64,000 nt of DNA from Excoecaria cochinchinensis (GCA_947683425.1 CANTUQ010000109.1:526501-590500), one strand, 5' to 3'; positions 9,752 to 23,144 are shown, numbered from the stretch's first letter. Program-made: numbers and translations. Notes: a model not told the origin generated them from the letters alone.

Positions 9752-12397
9752 TCTGTAAAAAAAGAAATAAAAACAATTATTTTGTGTACAAACAATAATG
9801 CAAAAATTAAATTGCGATAAATTTTAAAAATTTAGGTAGCATTTCCACTAAAGGATGCCTAACTCCCTGCACACAAAACAATTTGGATAAGCCTCAGGCC
9901 CAACAATCTCACACTATTTACACCCTTAATCATGTCAAAGGAAGTAACATTTATGACAGTCAATTATCAATGTTTTATTCCATCTTAATAATCAGCATGC
10001 TAAAACATAAATTTATTTATTTTCAAACTAAACATAGACTACCTTGACAGTTATTTAAAAAACCCACATAAATCTCATTTCCTCTACTAGCAGTTCTTTC
10101 AACTTTTATTTTCATTTTTTAATTTTTTTTTCAAACACACCCAAAATTCTATTCCATCTAGCTCATGATGAGGACTCGCATGAATTGCTGCTATTGCCAT
10201 CTCGAAATTGAGCTTACTTTAACATGTGTCCTTATACATGCCATAAACTTCTTTTGACCAATTAATCATATGCTCATGCCTAATTTATGCATGTATTTTT
10301 ACTTATATGCATCATATAACATCAGTAATCATAACTAGACATATAATGCAAAAACACATATTTGGGGGTGGCTTAGTGGAGGATTCTACCAAAAACACTA
10401 AAATAAAGGAGAAGGTGCAAACAAGTAGAGCATAAAAAAACAATTTGGAACACAAAAGGTTTGAAAACATCTAAATTCTTTCATGTGTGTATTTGAGATT
10501 TTATGTATGATATAAGTTAAATTGAATGTGTTTAAGTTGATGTGTTGTGAAAATTTTGCATGGAAATTGAGTGTTTAAGCATAAATACTTCATAGGTGAA
10601 AAACTGTGTTAGGGTACACTTGACCTCTCCTTGATTTTTAAGTCCGGAACCTCCAAATGATATGATTATAGTGTCATTTAAACCGTGACTGCCATACCTA
10701 CAAAGTTATAAAAATGGACACAAGCTAATTTCAACTCTAAGTGCCTCAAAATCGACCAAAACAAAAAAGGTTATACTCTAGCAAGGTCAAAGGAGTAGTA
10801 TGTAACTCTAAAGCTATAACTCCTAGAATTTAACTCGAAATGACTTGAAATTTTACTTGTAGAAAGTTAAGACATAAAGAAACAAAAGTTTAAAAGACCA
10901 CTTTGGTTGAAAATGCCATTTGGTTGCTCAAGTTGGTCGTACAAAGAGATGATCAAGGTCTGCCCTGGTGCAAACTCAGTACCAAATTGGCACAGTTGTG
11001 CCGACTCCGCACATTTGGGTTCTGTCTGAAGTCGGCACAAAAACCTTCTATCACGAGTCGACACAATGGTGTTGACTCGTGACAGCCCCACTCCCCTTTG
11101 GTCTTCCTTTTGTCCCATTTATATAATTTCTTTGTTATCGTTTGTTGTCTTTTAAATTGTAAAGCAATGTAAGTGGAAATCTTGGACCCTACTCATGAAA
11201 TGGAATTAATTATATGTATATATATATATACACACATATGATAGTTATAATTATATATTTATATGTAAATATATGCATCTAAATGGATTATATGGAGCCA
11301 AATATTATTTTATTAAATGATAGTACTTATGAAATGTGCATGATAGAATAATTGAATATTGAATGTGTTACATATAGTACATGAAAATTAACATTGCGTG
11401 TGTGTGTTATTGAGATAACATGAATTTCCGATGATATATAATTGAATCATGATAAAATATTTATGGTGTACATGAATTACATGAAAATGTTAGCAATATG
11501 CAAATAACATCTTTTAATGCATGTTTATATACGTGTAAATATGTGAATATAATTAAGTGCATTGATTTAATGGAATAAATGAGTGTATATTATGTATAAT
11601 AAATTAGTGAATAAAGTCTACACCCTACACCTGAATTATACATAGTCGTACATAGATATGCATGTCTATAAAAGATAGTATTTACAACTGCTAGTGATGA
11701 CACCACATTAGTGTCTAGTGTTTAGATATCTTTTTGGTATCCAATGTAAGTATCTTAGTGGTTGATACTGCTTATTCAGTATCCAGTATTTGATATCATG
11801 TTTGTATTCGTGTTCCCGTTATCTACCAATAATGAGGATTTTATGGGAACTATAAGTGTGCTAATAAGATGATTGTGAATTAATATATTGTTAATATGCA
11901 AATGCATGTCAATGTTAACCAGAACACTTATGTTTAATGAGACATGTTTATTAATGAAATGAAGCGAATATGATTAATTACTTAATTGCCATAACATGTA
12001 TTTATTTATTTATTTTTATTTTATATTATGCTTTTGAGACTTCATTTAGAAGTCAGCTTACTTTATATGTTTCCTATCGAGTCATTGCTCAACACGGATT
12101 TTCAATCCGTATAGGTACAGGAGTTGCCATTGAGTCTAAGGTTGACTGCTTGAAGCAATACCGACACAAGATTAGTAGAGGAATCTAGTGTAGGCTGTAA
12201 AAACTTCGTCATTGTGATATTTTGTAATAAAATGATAAACGTATGTAATTAAAATGATTATGTAAAGATAAAGAAACTAGTATCTACAATAGTAAATTTG
12301 ATTTCGTTATATAAAAGCATGTAGCTTCTCATGACTCGAATTGCGTGTTCTATAGTGGGCACGCTCTTATCTTCTTCGGGGGGTAAGGGGTGTTACA
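9752..12397 (-). repeat. LTR-like non-coding sequence with a TGTAACACCCC start at 12397
   Basis: The minus strand starts TGTAACACCCCTTACCCCCC at 12397, a very common start of plant gypsy LTRs. Further along (10870-11100) is GTCGACTCGTGA/GTCGGCACAA text of the sort found in chromovirus LTRs, and the ORF at 10867-11118 is a by-product of it. The far end could not be fixed; no matching 5-bp duplication to ATTAC (12398-12402) was found. The part next to 9751 includes the acceptor and probable intron of the antisense ORF. The rest is AT-rich, with a (TA)n run near 11213-11230. Confidence 0.4.
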
Positions 12398-12715
12398 ATT
12401 ACGAAACGACCAATCTTCACAAGTTTTAAATTAACCTATATCCGGTCTCAAATCCTAAAAACGGACTTCCGAGAGTGACCCAGATGACACGCGGGGTTCA
12501 ACACGCGTCATAATGGCGACTTCAAAACCCATCTCTTGGTGCCCACATAGATGCCCTCATAGGTTGATCATCAACAATAGAATAAGAGTAATTCCTTATT
12601 TATTGCGAAGCAACCAATCTTCAAGAGTTTTAAATGAACCTCTATCCAGTCTCGAATCCTAAAAGCAGATTTCCGAGAGCAACCCAAATGACCAAGGTTC
12701 GGTGCACATCACACT
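12398..12715 (+). repeat. Two more decayed Ogre/Tat-like LTR ends, one with a primer-site motif
   Basis: Copy one (12398-12530) ends CACGCGTCATAATGGCGACT, an LTR end plus primer-site-like text. Copy two (12560-12715) ends GGTGCACATCACA and then changes abruptly to CACTA-element sequence. Both align with 7850-8020. Copy two would be the outer end of the inserted element. Confidence 0.5.
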
Positions 12716-13018
12716 AAGGCTATCTGCTGCATCTATCCCTAACATCTGTGATGATATAGATGCAATGTTTGCTAAAGGAGTAGATGTTGCTTCTACAGCA
12801 AGTGATGTAGTAGCTTCTACCGCAAGTGATAGAGTAGCACAGGTGGTAGTCTGGGTGGTAAGTGATGTAGTAGCAAAGAATGGAAAACTCTAAGGTAAAG
12901 AAGCTGGTTCCATAAAATCTGGAGATTGTGATGCTAGTGGACGCGCACTAGCTACTCCCAATAATGGTAACTTGATCCTTGAAAGCAGCATATTAAAATT
13001 CTTTCTCTTTAGTGGCAT
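12716..13018 (-). pseudogene. Exon-like fragment of the CACTA element
   Basis: On the minus strand ATG at 13018 opens MPLKRKNFNMLLSRIKLPLL and ends at TAG 12891. After the stop a second frame is open and serine/threonine/alanine-rich (LAVEATTSLAVEATSTPLAN), running to 12716 where LTR sequence begins. The plus-strand ORF 12702-12893 is the shadow of this composition. I do not recognise the product. It probably belongs to the minus-strand CACTA gene cut by the LTR insertion. Confidence 0.3.
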
Positions 13019-14866
13019 ATTTTTAATCTGAAATATCTAAAATTAGTTAACGAAATATGCAATATTGAACTCATCTAGCTGTTATTTAAATGCCGCATGA
13101 GACCAACAACTACTTGGAAAATACAAGATATTTTTGGACGAGTTCCATGATATAATTTCACGATGATGAGAATGCTTTGCAGAAAAGATTGGAAAATGCA
13201 TAAGGCAGTTTGTTCTATTACTAAACTAAAAAGGCACTCCAAAAATCTAATCAGCTATAGATTAAGCACATAATGGTGTACCGCTACGCTTTTCTAGAGT
13301 TATAGAGTTCTGTTAATAATTTTGATTCAATGCCAAATTGAAAACAACATTAATCCACGTAACTAATAATCTTTAGAGATATATTCATGAGAAAATATTT
13401 GTATATGTAAGTATATGTCAGTTACCTAATACAAGGAGAATGATCTTAACATGCACGGCAAGCAAGTAATTAATATTGAAGAAGCACTATTATTCATATA
13501 AAAATTACTTATTTATAGTGCATCCATGAATCTATTATTATGGATCAAATCAACGATAAATTGCTATTAAATATAATGTAACTATTGGTTTTATCTATAA
13601 CTAAATTCATAGACCTGATGAACACAACTCATGATATGTCTCAGCAAGCAACTTAATCATCAATTACCTTAGCTAGATGAACCATTTAACTATTCTTCTG
13701 GCAACTGGCAAATTAATATTGAGCTTCAGTTAAAATGGCCTAACCTTTGAAGCAAAAAATAATAATAAGGTGTTTTGTGTAAAGCATTATTTTTTTGAGC
13801 TATGACTATAGACCTATAAAATATACAAAAGAAAGTTTCCTGCTACTGGGGAACTTCTATTGTAAGAAGAAAGAAACATTTCCACATTTATAAAGAAAAA
13901 GGTTCAAAAGGAGAAGGAAGAAGAAAACAAGAATGAGAGACAACATATAATATTAATTAATACCTACCAGGAATGGATAATTCTAATTGCGTGTGATCCC
14001 AAGAATTGAAAGGTCGCAATGGACAAAACTCTCGCACTTCTTATATTGATAAATTACCACAAAGGAAATATATTGAAAGAGCATGAACATACAAGTTGTG
14101 ATTGAAATAATGAGTAATTAGATAATAGCAAAACAGAATAAGTAATTCTCAAAATAAAATTAATACGCAGACACATAATTACATGAGTATATGTATAAAA
14201 AAAGAAAGAGATACGAGCATTGTTGGATTAAAGCATTGAACTTTTGTTGGATTAAGGCATACATTTGAATGTAAAACAAAACAGGGACTGTTGTAATTAT
14301 ATAAGTCTAAATTCTTTGAGCACTTTTAACAAACAGCTTGTGGGCAAAAGAAATTAAACTGAAAAGGCATACTTTGTTCATTCAAATCCTACCTAACTCC
14401 ATGTTTCAACTAAAAACTCTACACAATCAATTAGGCCAAGCCAAGAAACACAACATGCGGGGAAAGCCTAAGAACAGAGAAGTAGCTGGATTAAACACTA
14501 AGTTTCTTTTAATTCACAAAATAAACAAACTGGAAATATAAAAAAGAGGGAGAAAGTGAACTAGAAGAAAGCACAACATCAAAAACAAATTCAAAGATCC
14601 AAAGACACAGATTAAATAGATAGACACACAAATACACAAGTAAACAACATAGAGATAGAAAAGACAGGTAAACGCACCATTTAACAGTAATAAAACCCAG
14701 AAATTTCATAAAGATTAGAGTATAAATATAAAGAAATGACGAGAGCAACTTGAAGTAAAAGATCTGGACTTGAAGTAAAAGATCTGGTCTTGAAGCAAAA
14801 TCCTCATCAATTCTTTTTCAAAAAGAAAGACTAAAAATGAAATAAAACCCACAAGAGATAACTCAC
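13019..14866. other. AT-rich intron-like sequence within the CACTA element
   Basis: No gene is supportable. The ORFs at 14338-14541, 14509-14748 and 14715-14897 are low-complexity frames. A short direct duplication, ACTTGAAGTAAAAGATCTGG, is seen at 14750-14787. Confidence 0.4.
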
Positions 14867-15070
14867 CCATGACAACGATCTTCTTCCCTATAATCAAAGC
14901 AGAGAAGTAGGTATTAAAGCAGACAATGGTTTTTTAGGTTGCAAGAGAATCTTACCGCTTCACTTAGTTCCAGCAACGGAGGAGGCGACGGAAATGGCAA
15001 CTATTCAGGGGAGAACTGGCGAATTGGTCACCGGACGAGAAGAAAATAGATGAAGGAAGCAAAAGGGGTC
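14867..15070 (-). pseudogene. Probable 5' exons of the CACTA gene
   Basis: The minus strand shows a GC-richer leader (about 15070 to 14956) ending in the donor AAGCG/GTAAGATTC. It is followed by a 21-nt exon (14887 to 14867) bounded by ATTATAG and GGTGAGT, and that small exon contains an ATG. This matches the general plan of plant CACTA transcripts, but the assignment rests on splice motifs and base composition alone. Confidence 0.3.
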
Positions 15071-15988
15071 GGCGTTTTGGAAATAAGTGAAGCATATTTA
15101 GGTTTTTTTTTATTGCAATTTCCAGGCGTCCGGAATTCTTTTAGCCATCATACCTTTACCTTTCTGTCCTGTCACGTTTAAAAAAAAATAATAATTTTAT
15201 TTATTTATCATTTTTAAATTTTTAATATAATTTAATTTTTTAATATAAATTGACCTATTAAATTTAAATTTATATATTAAAATAATTAATTTTATCTTAA
15301 ATTTAATTAATATTAATTAATTTTAATAAAAATAATAAAAGTGACAGATAGTAAAAAAGTGAAAAGTTAATATTTACCTTACAAACTTATTTATAGCCGA
15401 AAAATTTAACAATTTTTGACGAAAATTAATACTGTAAAAAATTATCTTATTTTTGAACAATTTTTTACAAAATTGACTATTCTATTGGAAAATATTGAAA
15501 ACTAAATTTATAGATAAAAATTCTCTTAATAATTGACTATTCCGTCGAAAATTGTAATATTTACCAACGAAAATACTAATTCTGGAGAATATTATTTTAT
15601 TTTTGAATAATTTTTTACGGAATTGTCTATTTCGTCTGGAAATATAATAATTTCATATGGAAAAACTTTTAGGGAATTATTTTATTTTTGAAGAATTCCC
15701 TATGGATTCGTCTACAACCATCGGTAATTTTTCTACATAAACTTTGTTCCATCGGCAAAATTCATTGAAAAAAAATTTCGAAAAGTATTGACGCCTTATT
15801 TTTATGACAGTTTCACTATTTGGCCAAAAAGGTTTGACGGTAAAATTTACTTTCATTTTTTACAACTGAAAATGACGAATTCTTTTTTATTGTAAAAAAA
15901 TATTATTTATCTACAATTTTACCTATGAAAATTTAATTTTATAGTATTTAACTGCGACATTATGTTTCGTCGAAAAATTATTGCAGTA

Positions 15989-16241
15989 ATTTTACAAATT
16001 TTTTTGAAGGCATTTATTTTTGAAGAAAAAACTATAAAATAAACTAGGCCAAATGTTCTAAGAAACTAAGGAATCTTTTATCAATTTCATGGATGAAAAT
16101 CAAACGTTGCATATGCTTGTGCTTTATTTTAATAAATAATAGAGACATAATATCTAATTACAATTATGAATATCACTTAGAAACCAAACTCGAAATTTTG
16201 TGTACTTTTAATAAAGGGTTGGTTATCAAATCAACTTCTTA
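15989..16241. other. Spacer between the two CACTA elements
   Basis: AT-rich sequence with no coding potential or recognisable repeat. Confidence 0.4.
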
Positions 16242-16854
16242 CACTACAAAAAAAAAAAATGAAAATTAGCAATGGGCATATTTTAGTCGCCAATTAGCGA
16301 CTGTTTTCAGAATTAGTCGCAAAATTTTATTTTTTTAATTTTAGCGAACTGAATACCGACGAAAATAAAAAATAGTCGCTAATTTTTTAGGGCAATTGGT
16401 GGCGCTTTTTTTTGTGATGAAATTTTTTAGTCGCTAATTAGCGACAAATTAGTGACGGTTTTTCAAATGACGTGAACACGCAAATTTTCATCAATTTTAC
16501 CGATGAAATAGTGACGAAATATTCCGATGCTAAAAAATTTTAAATTTCTTAATGATAGAATAATAAATGATAATTTAGCGACGGAATAGCGACAAATTAT
16601 CCGTCGCTATTATAAATTAAAAATTAAAAATTTCAATTACACTAAGGATAATATTATATTTTAGCAACGAAATAGCGACTAAAATGTGTTGTCGTTAAAA
16701 ATATTTTAATCACATTTAGTGACAGTCAATTTTAGTCGTTAATTTAGTCGCAATTTGAAAAAAAATAAAAAAATATTTCCTAACCTCCCCCTGATTAAAG
16801 ATTTTTCTTTCTTTCAGTATTCCGAAATCATGAAAAGCCCCAATTACAAAAACC

Positions 16855-17130
16855 TAGCTAATTCCCATTTATTGCCATATTTTCGATCCAGCCGCCTTTG
16901 TGCCGTCGTTGCTTGCAGCTCCCATCCCAGCCCATCGCGCCGCGCCTCCGTCACCCGCGACCCAACAGTAGCTGTGCAGAATCTGTGCAACTCCAGTCCA
17001 CCTCCTCTGACGCAGCCTTCCACCAGAACCCCGCTGTTGCTCCTCCGACGCCCAGCCATTGCTCCCCCCTCTCTCTCTCTCACGCGTGAGCACCAAATAT
17101 GCTCCACCCCTCGCCTCTTCACAATCAAGG
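16855..17130 (+). pseudogene. GC-rich exon-like segment in the second CACTA
   Basis: A GC-rich island within AT-rich DNA ends in the donor ATCAAG/GTAATTC at 17129-17130. It reads as a serine/proline-rich peptide (frame of 16755-17171), and both strands are open because of composition. Further exon-like pieces follow: 17538-17558 after TTTGCAG, and after the hAT insertion a stretch at about 21797 after TTGCATTGCAG. I do not recognise a family. It may be the element's own leader exon or a captured host promoter and exon. Confidence 0.3.
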
Positions 17131-17908
17131 TAATTCATCTCTTTCTCTCCTGTGTGTTTTTTAGAGACTAAATTTTCGTGGATATCAGCAAGGTGATTTA
17201 TTTGTCTGTTTTACATTTTCAGTTAATGTGGTTTTTGGGGTTGAAAGTATTTGTTTTTTCTTTTTATCCACTTCAAAAATTGGAGCTCACTTGTTGGAAT
17301 CCTGTTATGAACTTGTTTTAAAATTGATTTTAGAATAATGAAACATAAGTTTGGTAATTTTGATTACTGATTACTAAAAAAGCTGTGATTTGATATTCTG
17401 CACAGCTATTTGCATGTCAAAGGGTCTCAATATAGATTGTTCATTGTATTTGGAATGTTGAATAGGTGTTCATTGAACCTAACTTCTTGCTTTGTTATAG
17501 TTTTTCTTTTATTTGACTTGGGGCTTGCTGTTTGCAGATGTTCCATTTTCTAGGATGGCTGGCGTTTGACTTGTATACTGATATCAAATGCTATGAAGCA
17601 CTGATACGGTAGCAGAGTACAGTATCCCGTATCGGACACCGTATCCGATACGATACACGTCGGATACGGTCAGATACGCGTACCGTACGACAGAGAAAAA
17701 TTGTATACGTGATTGCCATTGGGGATACGCATATTTGAGGAAATAGATACGCGCATCCAAGAAACAAGATACGGGAGGTTCAATCGACTCAAAATTTTTA
17801 GAGATCTGGAAAAAATTAAACGCTAAAATGGAAGAGTTATATTCAAACCTCACTTGGAATAGCAAATCGACATCTTCAATTATATTTCTTCAAATAATCA
17901 ACATAGCA

Positions 17909-17972
17909 TCTCTTATTCTCTTGCTCCTGCTCCATCTCGATCTCTTATTCTCTTGCTCCTGCTCCATCTCGA
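17909..17972 (+). repeat. 32-bp tandem duplication
   Basis: The unit TCTCTTATTCTCTTGCTCCT followed by GCTCCATCTCGA occurs twice, with no mismatch that I see. It lies in the 5' leader of the hAT transposase. Confidence 0.85.
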
Positions 17973-19145
17973 TCGAATTGCTTCTGCACAGTCGATCTCA
18001 CGAATCAGGTTTTTCTTCTGCCCACTTTGTTTCGACTTTTACCGTAAAAGTTTTACTTATTGTTCTACCTTATCCTTTTTCCTTTTCATATGTTACCCAT
18101 TGGTTTTTCTTACTGTAAATGTTTTTCTTATTGTCTGTTTGCACTTTTTAAGCTATTAGCTCTGTTAATATAGGCTTTGTTGTTTTGTAACATTTTTTGC
18201 TTTTTGTACGTTTCTTCATTTCCTTTTGTTTTTATGATATTTATGTTTTTGACTTTTCAAACTAATTATTTTACTTTTTTCTACTTTTCTATTGTTCTGA
18301 TTATTTTATTGTTTTTATGTTGCATATGGCTCCAAAATGCATTGTAAAATATGTATAGCCCTGCTATTATGTTATATCTATATCCCTGCTATTATGGCTG
18401 TCAGATATTTGTGTTCATCCTGTATAAATGACCATGGAATACCTTACATATTCACTTTTTGTGTTACATCAATCTTGGATGGGCTTATAATATGTATGAA
18501 TTGAATGCCACTGTTATGGTCAAGATCTTCATTATGTAGCTCATCTTGTGGGCACAAGGATACATATTAATTGGTTTGCTCAAGTAATGATAATTTTTTA
18601 TCTTTCAAATTTTGATTTGAAAAGTAAAATATAACTACAAATAAAATATAACTTCATATAAATTCATATTTTTCTGCCAAGCAATTGCCTATCACTACAA
18701 AATATGTCTTTCAAATTAGTTGTATCAGTGCTATTGCCTTTACTGCACTAGTGCCTCTATTGAAAATAAATTATAACTCCAAATCATCATGCATGGTTAC
18801 CTCTACTTTATTTAAAAAGCTGGTGGAAGTAAGAACTTCATAAATAATATCTTGTATTGACACGTGAATATTTGCAGTTGTGGAGATGAGGATCTATATG
18901 AGCTATAAAACTAACTAAATGGTTGCTATTTATTTTTATGTTTATCAAATATGATAAGTTTAAATGCTTAAATGGTTAGCAAGTACATATGGCTGCTTAT
19001 GGATATTTTGTTTACACGTTGTCCTTTAGTGTTATTTATAGATAATAATTTAATTCTTGTGAAACTTATTTTAATCATTAACTAATGGAATAAAATATTC
19101 TTCTTTTATACGGAATTAAATTTATGACTCATACGATGCAGAAAA

Positions 19146-21379
19146 ATGAGTCAATCCCAATCAGCTTCAAGTTTCAGTAGCAGTCCCATAGTGATTATTG
19201 AAGACAAATGTGAGGAGAATCACGAGAATGATCCTCCACTTTGGAAGTATGTCAAGATTATTCAAAAGGCAGGAAAAGGAGGAGGTAACACAGCTTTTGA
19301 ATGCAATTTTTGTAAGAAAAATTATAATGGATCTCATACTAGAGTCAAGTCTCACTTGCTGAAGATAGCAGGGCATGGAATTGCTCCTTGCAAAAAGATT
19401 CCTAATGATATATATGCAGAAGTAAAGAGGATTACAGCTGAATACGAGCACAAGCAGAAATCAAAATCTCAAAAGCAGTTTCTTGTGCCCAATGCTAGTT
19501 CTTTGCCTATGTCAATGGCTCATCACTCTCGACCTCCAATGCCTTTTGATAATAAGAAGAGAAAGGTTTCAGCTGTTGAAAAATCTTTTAATAAGGAGGC
19601 TAGAGATCAATGTGATGTTGAAGTTGCAAGAATGTTTTATACAGGTGGTTTATCCTTCTATCTTTCAAGAAATCCGCACTATAGAAATTCCTATGTTCTT
19701 GCTTCTACACTTCCAGGATATGTTCCACCAGGCTATAATGCATTAAGAACTACTCTTTTACAACAAGAGAAGAGCCGTATTGAGCATTCTTTGGAGCCAA
19801 TCAAGAGTACATGGAAGAACAAAGGCGTGAGTGTTTGTAGTGATGGGTGGACTGATACTCAAAGAAGACCATTGATCAATATTTTGGCAACCTGTGAAAG
19901 CGGCCCTATGTTTTTGAAGGCAATTAATTGTGAAGGCGAGTACAAAGATAAACATTTCATTGCCAACATTCTTATGGAATCCATCAAAGAAATTGGTTAT
20001 GAAAATGTGGTACAAGTAATAACTGATAATGCACCTGTTTGTAGAGCTGCTGGTTTACTTATTGAGGCCAAATATTCCAACATCTTTTGGACGCCATGTG
20101 TGGTTCACACCCTTAATCTTGCTTTAAAGAGCATTTGTTCACCAAAAATTACAGATGATTGGTATGAAGAGACTAAATGGATTCCACAAGTTGCTGAAGA
20201 TGCATGGTTCATAAAAATTTTTATTATGAACCATAGTATGAGGTTGGCCATGTACAATGAGCACTGCAAATTGAAGCTACTATCCATTGCTGAAACAAGA
20301 TTTGCTTCTACACTTGTGATGCTTAAAAGATTTAAGGAAGTGAAGGAAGGTTTACAACAAATGGTGATTAGTCCAAATTGGTCTTTGTATAAGGAAGATG
20401 ATGTGGAAAAAGCAAGAACAGTGAAGCAAAAGATATTGGATGAATTATTTTGGGATGAGATTGATTATGTACTTGATTTTACCAATCCTATATATGAAAT
20501 GATTAGGATGGCTGACACTGATAAACCATGTCTTCACTTGGTTTATGAGTGGTGGGATACTATGATAGAGAAGGTGAAGATAGTTATCTTTCGAACGCAA
20601 GGAACGCCATGAACAAAGCGACTTTTTTGATGTGGTTTACAATATTTTATTGGAACGATGGACCAAGAGTAGCACACCACTACACTGTTTGGCACATTCC
20701 TTAAATCCGAGGTAAGTATTTATGTACCATACTTATTAATTTAAAATTTACTTCTAGTTTTGTAATTATAAATTGTTATCTTTCAATTTTTCAAAGGTAT
20801 TATAGTCCAAAATGGCTTCAAGAGGATCCTACTCGTGTGGCTCCCCACCAAGATGTTGAACTTACAAGGGAGAGAAAAAAATGTTTTGAGAAATACTTTT
20901 CGAATGAGTCTTTTAGAAGAAATATCAATGTGGAATATGCTATTTTTTCAATGTGCTTGGATGATTTTGGGGCTATTGATGCTATGAATGATAGATTTCA
21001 TATGGAACCAGTGGTATGGTGGATTGTCCATGGAGCTTGCACACCAACTCTGCAATCCATAGCTTTGAAGCTACTTGGACAACCTTGTTCATCATCTTGT
21101 TGTGAAAGAAATTGGAGTACATATAACTTTATTCACTCTCTAAGAAGGAATAAGATTACTCCACAAAGAGCTGAAGACTTGGTGTTTGTTCATAATAATC
21201 TTCGTCTTTTATCAAGGAAGAGCTCAGTTTATAATGAAGGTGTTACTAAAATGTGGGATGTTGGAGGAGATGGATTTGATAACTTGGGTGAAGATAGTGT
21301 TGGGATACTTGAAATAGCAAATTTATCTCTTGATGACCCGTCATTGGAGGCTTCAATATTTACTACTGAAATTGAATAA
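19146..21379 (+). pseudogene. hAT transposase (BED zinc finger, DUF659, hATC), one frameshift
   Basis: The encoded enzyme would cut and paste the hAT element. ATG is at 19146. Residues 25-85 form a BED-type zinc finger (CNFCKKNY ... HLLKIAGHG). Residues 200-345 match the DUF659 RNase-H-like core with acidic positions in SDGWTD and ITDNAPVC and the VVHTLNLALK signature. The frame stops at 20612, but one frame over the protein continues (SDFFDVVYNILLERW, LHCLAHSLNP), so a one-base indel lies near 20580-20600. An 85-bp intron (20712 GTAAGT to AG 20796) joins to the second exon, and codon phase is kept across it. Exon 2 carries the dimerisation domain hATC (SSSCCERNWSTYNFIHS) and ends at TAA 21379. 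One lesion only: either a young pseudogene or a sequence error. Confidence 0.85.
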
Positions 21380-21605
21380 ATTATGATGTCTAATGTTTAG
21401 TGTTTGACTATTTAGATGGAATTTTATTATGTTTGAATGAAGAAAGTTATTAAAATTAGTAAAAAAAATTATATTATTACAAATTTTTAATTATCGTATC
21501 TATGTCGTATCGTATCTTCATTTTTAGAATTTTCTCGTATCCCCGTATTGTACCGTATCGTATCCACGTACCGGTATCCGTATCCGTGCAACATAGATTA
21601 AATGC

Positions 21606-22262
21606 TTTTTATTAGTCTGTGTGTTGTTATGTGGTTGCTTTAGATTTTATAAGGAAAAATAGTGTCAATTTCTAGTTAGCTAATTTGTTAAATGCTTTGT
21701 CAATTTCTAGTCCTCTATTTTGAGTTTGGGTTTTTATTGCTTTTAATTTTTCTTTTATTTTTTTAATTAATTTGCTGCATTTCTTTTGCATTGCAGTTTC
21801 TGGACATGCAGAGTATATGCAAAAAGGCAATGCATCCATCAAAGATATTTATGGTACTTTATATATGTCATGTGATATATACATGCTTAAATCTCCTTAT
21901 ATATATTTTACTCTACACACTCACCAAGTTAATTAGTATGCACTTCAAAAACAAATTTGTTACTGTTAATTAGTATGCACTTCAAAAACAAATTTGTTAT
22001 TAATCTCGCATCACTTTATTAATTGTGAAGTTAAAGCTAAATCTAACCTTAGATCTTTAGGTTAAGTTTTAAACTTCTATTAGCGCTTCTTTGCTATTAA
22101 TGCTATATTTTGATATTGCATATTAGTAAATCGTGCATAAATTGATAAAAATAGCTACTTAAAGAGCAACAACATACTATACTGACAAAAAATCACATAA
22201 TTCTCACATAACTATCTTTATTATAATATAGAGTTTTTGTTATCTATCTGCTTGATCGTTGA

Positions 22263-22295
<33 letters not shown>

Positions 22296-23144
22296 TGTAT
22301 GTGTCTTTTGCCTATAGCATGTCTTCAAGGTTTTCTGGCATTCCATAAAAAAACATGGGCATAATCTTGTTAGGTTTTCTTTCAATGCTGCAAAATTGTG
22401 TAGAACCTTGTAATACAGTTTCGTAACCCGAGCAATATATTGCTTTTTTACCTTGTATTTAATTATCTATGTAATCTACTGAAGTAGAGTTATAAACGTA
22501 TTGAGCCTAAAGAATATAAAGAAAAATAATTACAAAATTATCTTGTTTCCATTGGACTCTATAGATAAAATTATTTGTATGCGATGGTAGTTCCATTTCA
22601 TTTCAGTTTGTCTGTATGATATATTAATTATTTTATGTTTTGATATCTAATAATTTGAAAATTTTGTAGAGAATTTGTAGGTAATGGAGTTTGATAAAAT
22701 GGTGATAAAAATAACATGAAAGGTATGTGCATTATTGGTTGCTGCTTGTGAGAAATGATAAGAAAATTTAGAAAGTTATTGTGAAATTTTAATTTTTTTT
22801 TAGCATATTGTAAAAATCCTTGTTAGTGGTAATTTTAAATAGCACTGCTTAATTTGAATTAGTATTTTTAAGTATAGTATAATTTAATATATTTTAATGA
22901 TATTATATTTTTTAAATTAATAGTATTGTAGTAGCACTATTTAGTTCAAATTAGTGTTTTTTTTAACTATTATACAATTTAATAGTGTTCTATGATATTA
23001 TAATTTTTAAACTAATAATATTGTTAATAATATTGCATAATTATTATTTACATAAATTAAAATTTTGATGTAATGATGATGATGGTGATGATGATGATGA
23101 TAATATATTAAATTATAAATAATAATATAAAATTTAATAATTTT
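21606..23144. other. CACTA interior right of the hAT, microsatellite and short duplication
   Basis: AT-rich and non-coding. It holds an (ATGT)n microsatellite at 22265-22302, a 37-bp direct duplication at 21928-22000 (TTAATTAGTATGCACTTCAA core) and a GAT-rich run at 23071-23100. Confidence 0.6.

Larger units (their letters stand above)
6180..15988 (-). mobile_element. Degenerate CACTA (En/Spm-type) transposon, 9.8 kb
   Basis: The left end reads CACTACAATAAAATTAATG at 6180. The right end, read inward on the minus strand, is TACTGCAATAATTTTTCG at 15988, a degenerate inverted copy (ACTrCAATAA). Flanking triplets are ATT at 6177-6179 and ATT at 15989-15991, the 3-bp target duplication expected of CACTA elements. 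Subterminal repeats lie inside both ends: a 33-bp array on the left, and GTCGAAAAT/CCGTCG motifs at 15390-15980 on the right. Gene-like exons run right to left on the minus strand. No intact transposase is left, and the middle is occupied by LTR-retrotransposon sequence (7772-12715). Confidence 0.65.
17592..21597 (+). mobile_element. hAT transposon, 4.0 kb, nested in the CACTA
   Basis: The ends are imperfect inverted repeats: left TATGAAGCACTGATACGG, right (reverse) TATGTTGCACGGATACGG, offset by two bases. The flanks are TCAAATGC (17584-17591) and TTAAATGC (21598-21605), an 8-bp target duplication with one mismatch, as hAT elements make. About 180 bp inside the left end and about 100 bp inside the right end are packed with GATACG/CGTATC motifs (17600-17775, 21496-21590). 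It carries a two-exon transposase. A 32-bp direct duplication lies at 17909-17972 in the leader. Confidence 0.8.

Noticed and set aside
16844..17138. Two minus-strand ORFs opposite the GC-rich segment
   Set aside because: GC-rich composition keeps all frames open; the splice donor supports the plus strand only.
23071..23100. Poly-histidine minus-strand ORF
   Set aside because: Translation of a GAT-type microsatellite.
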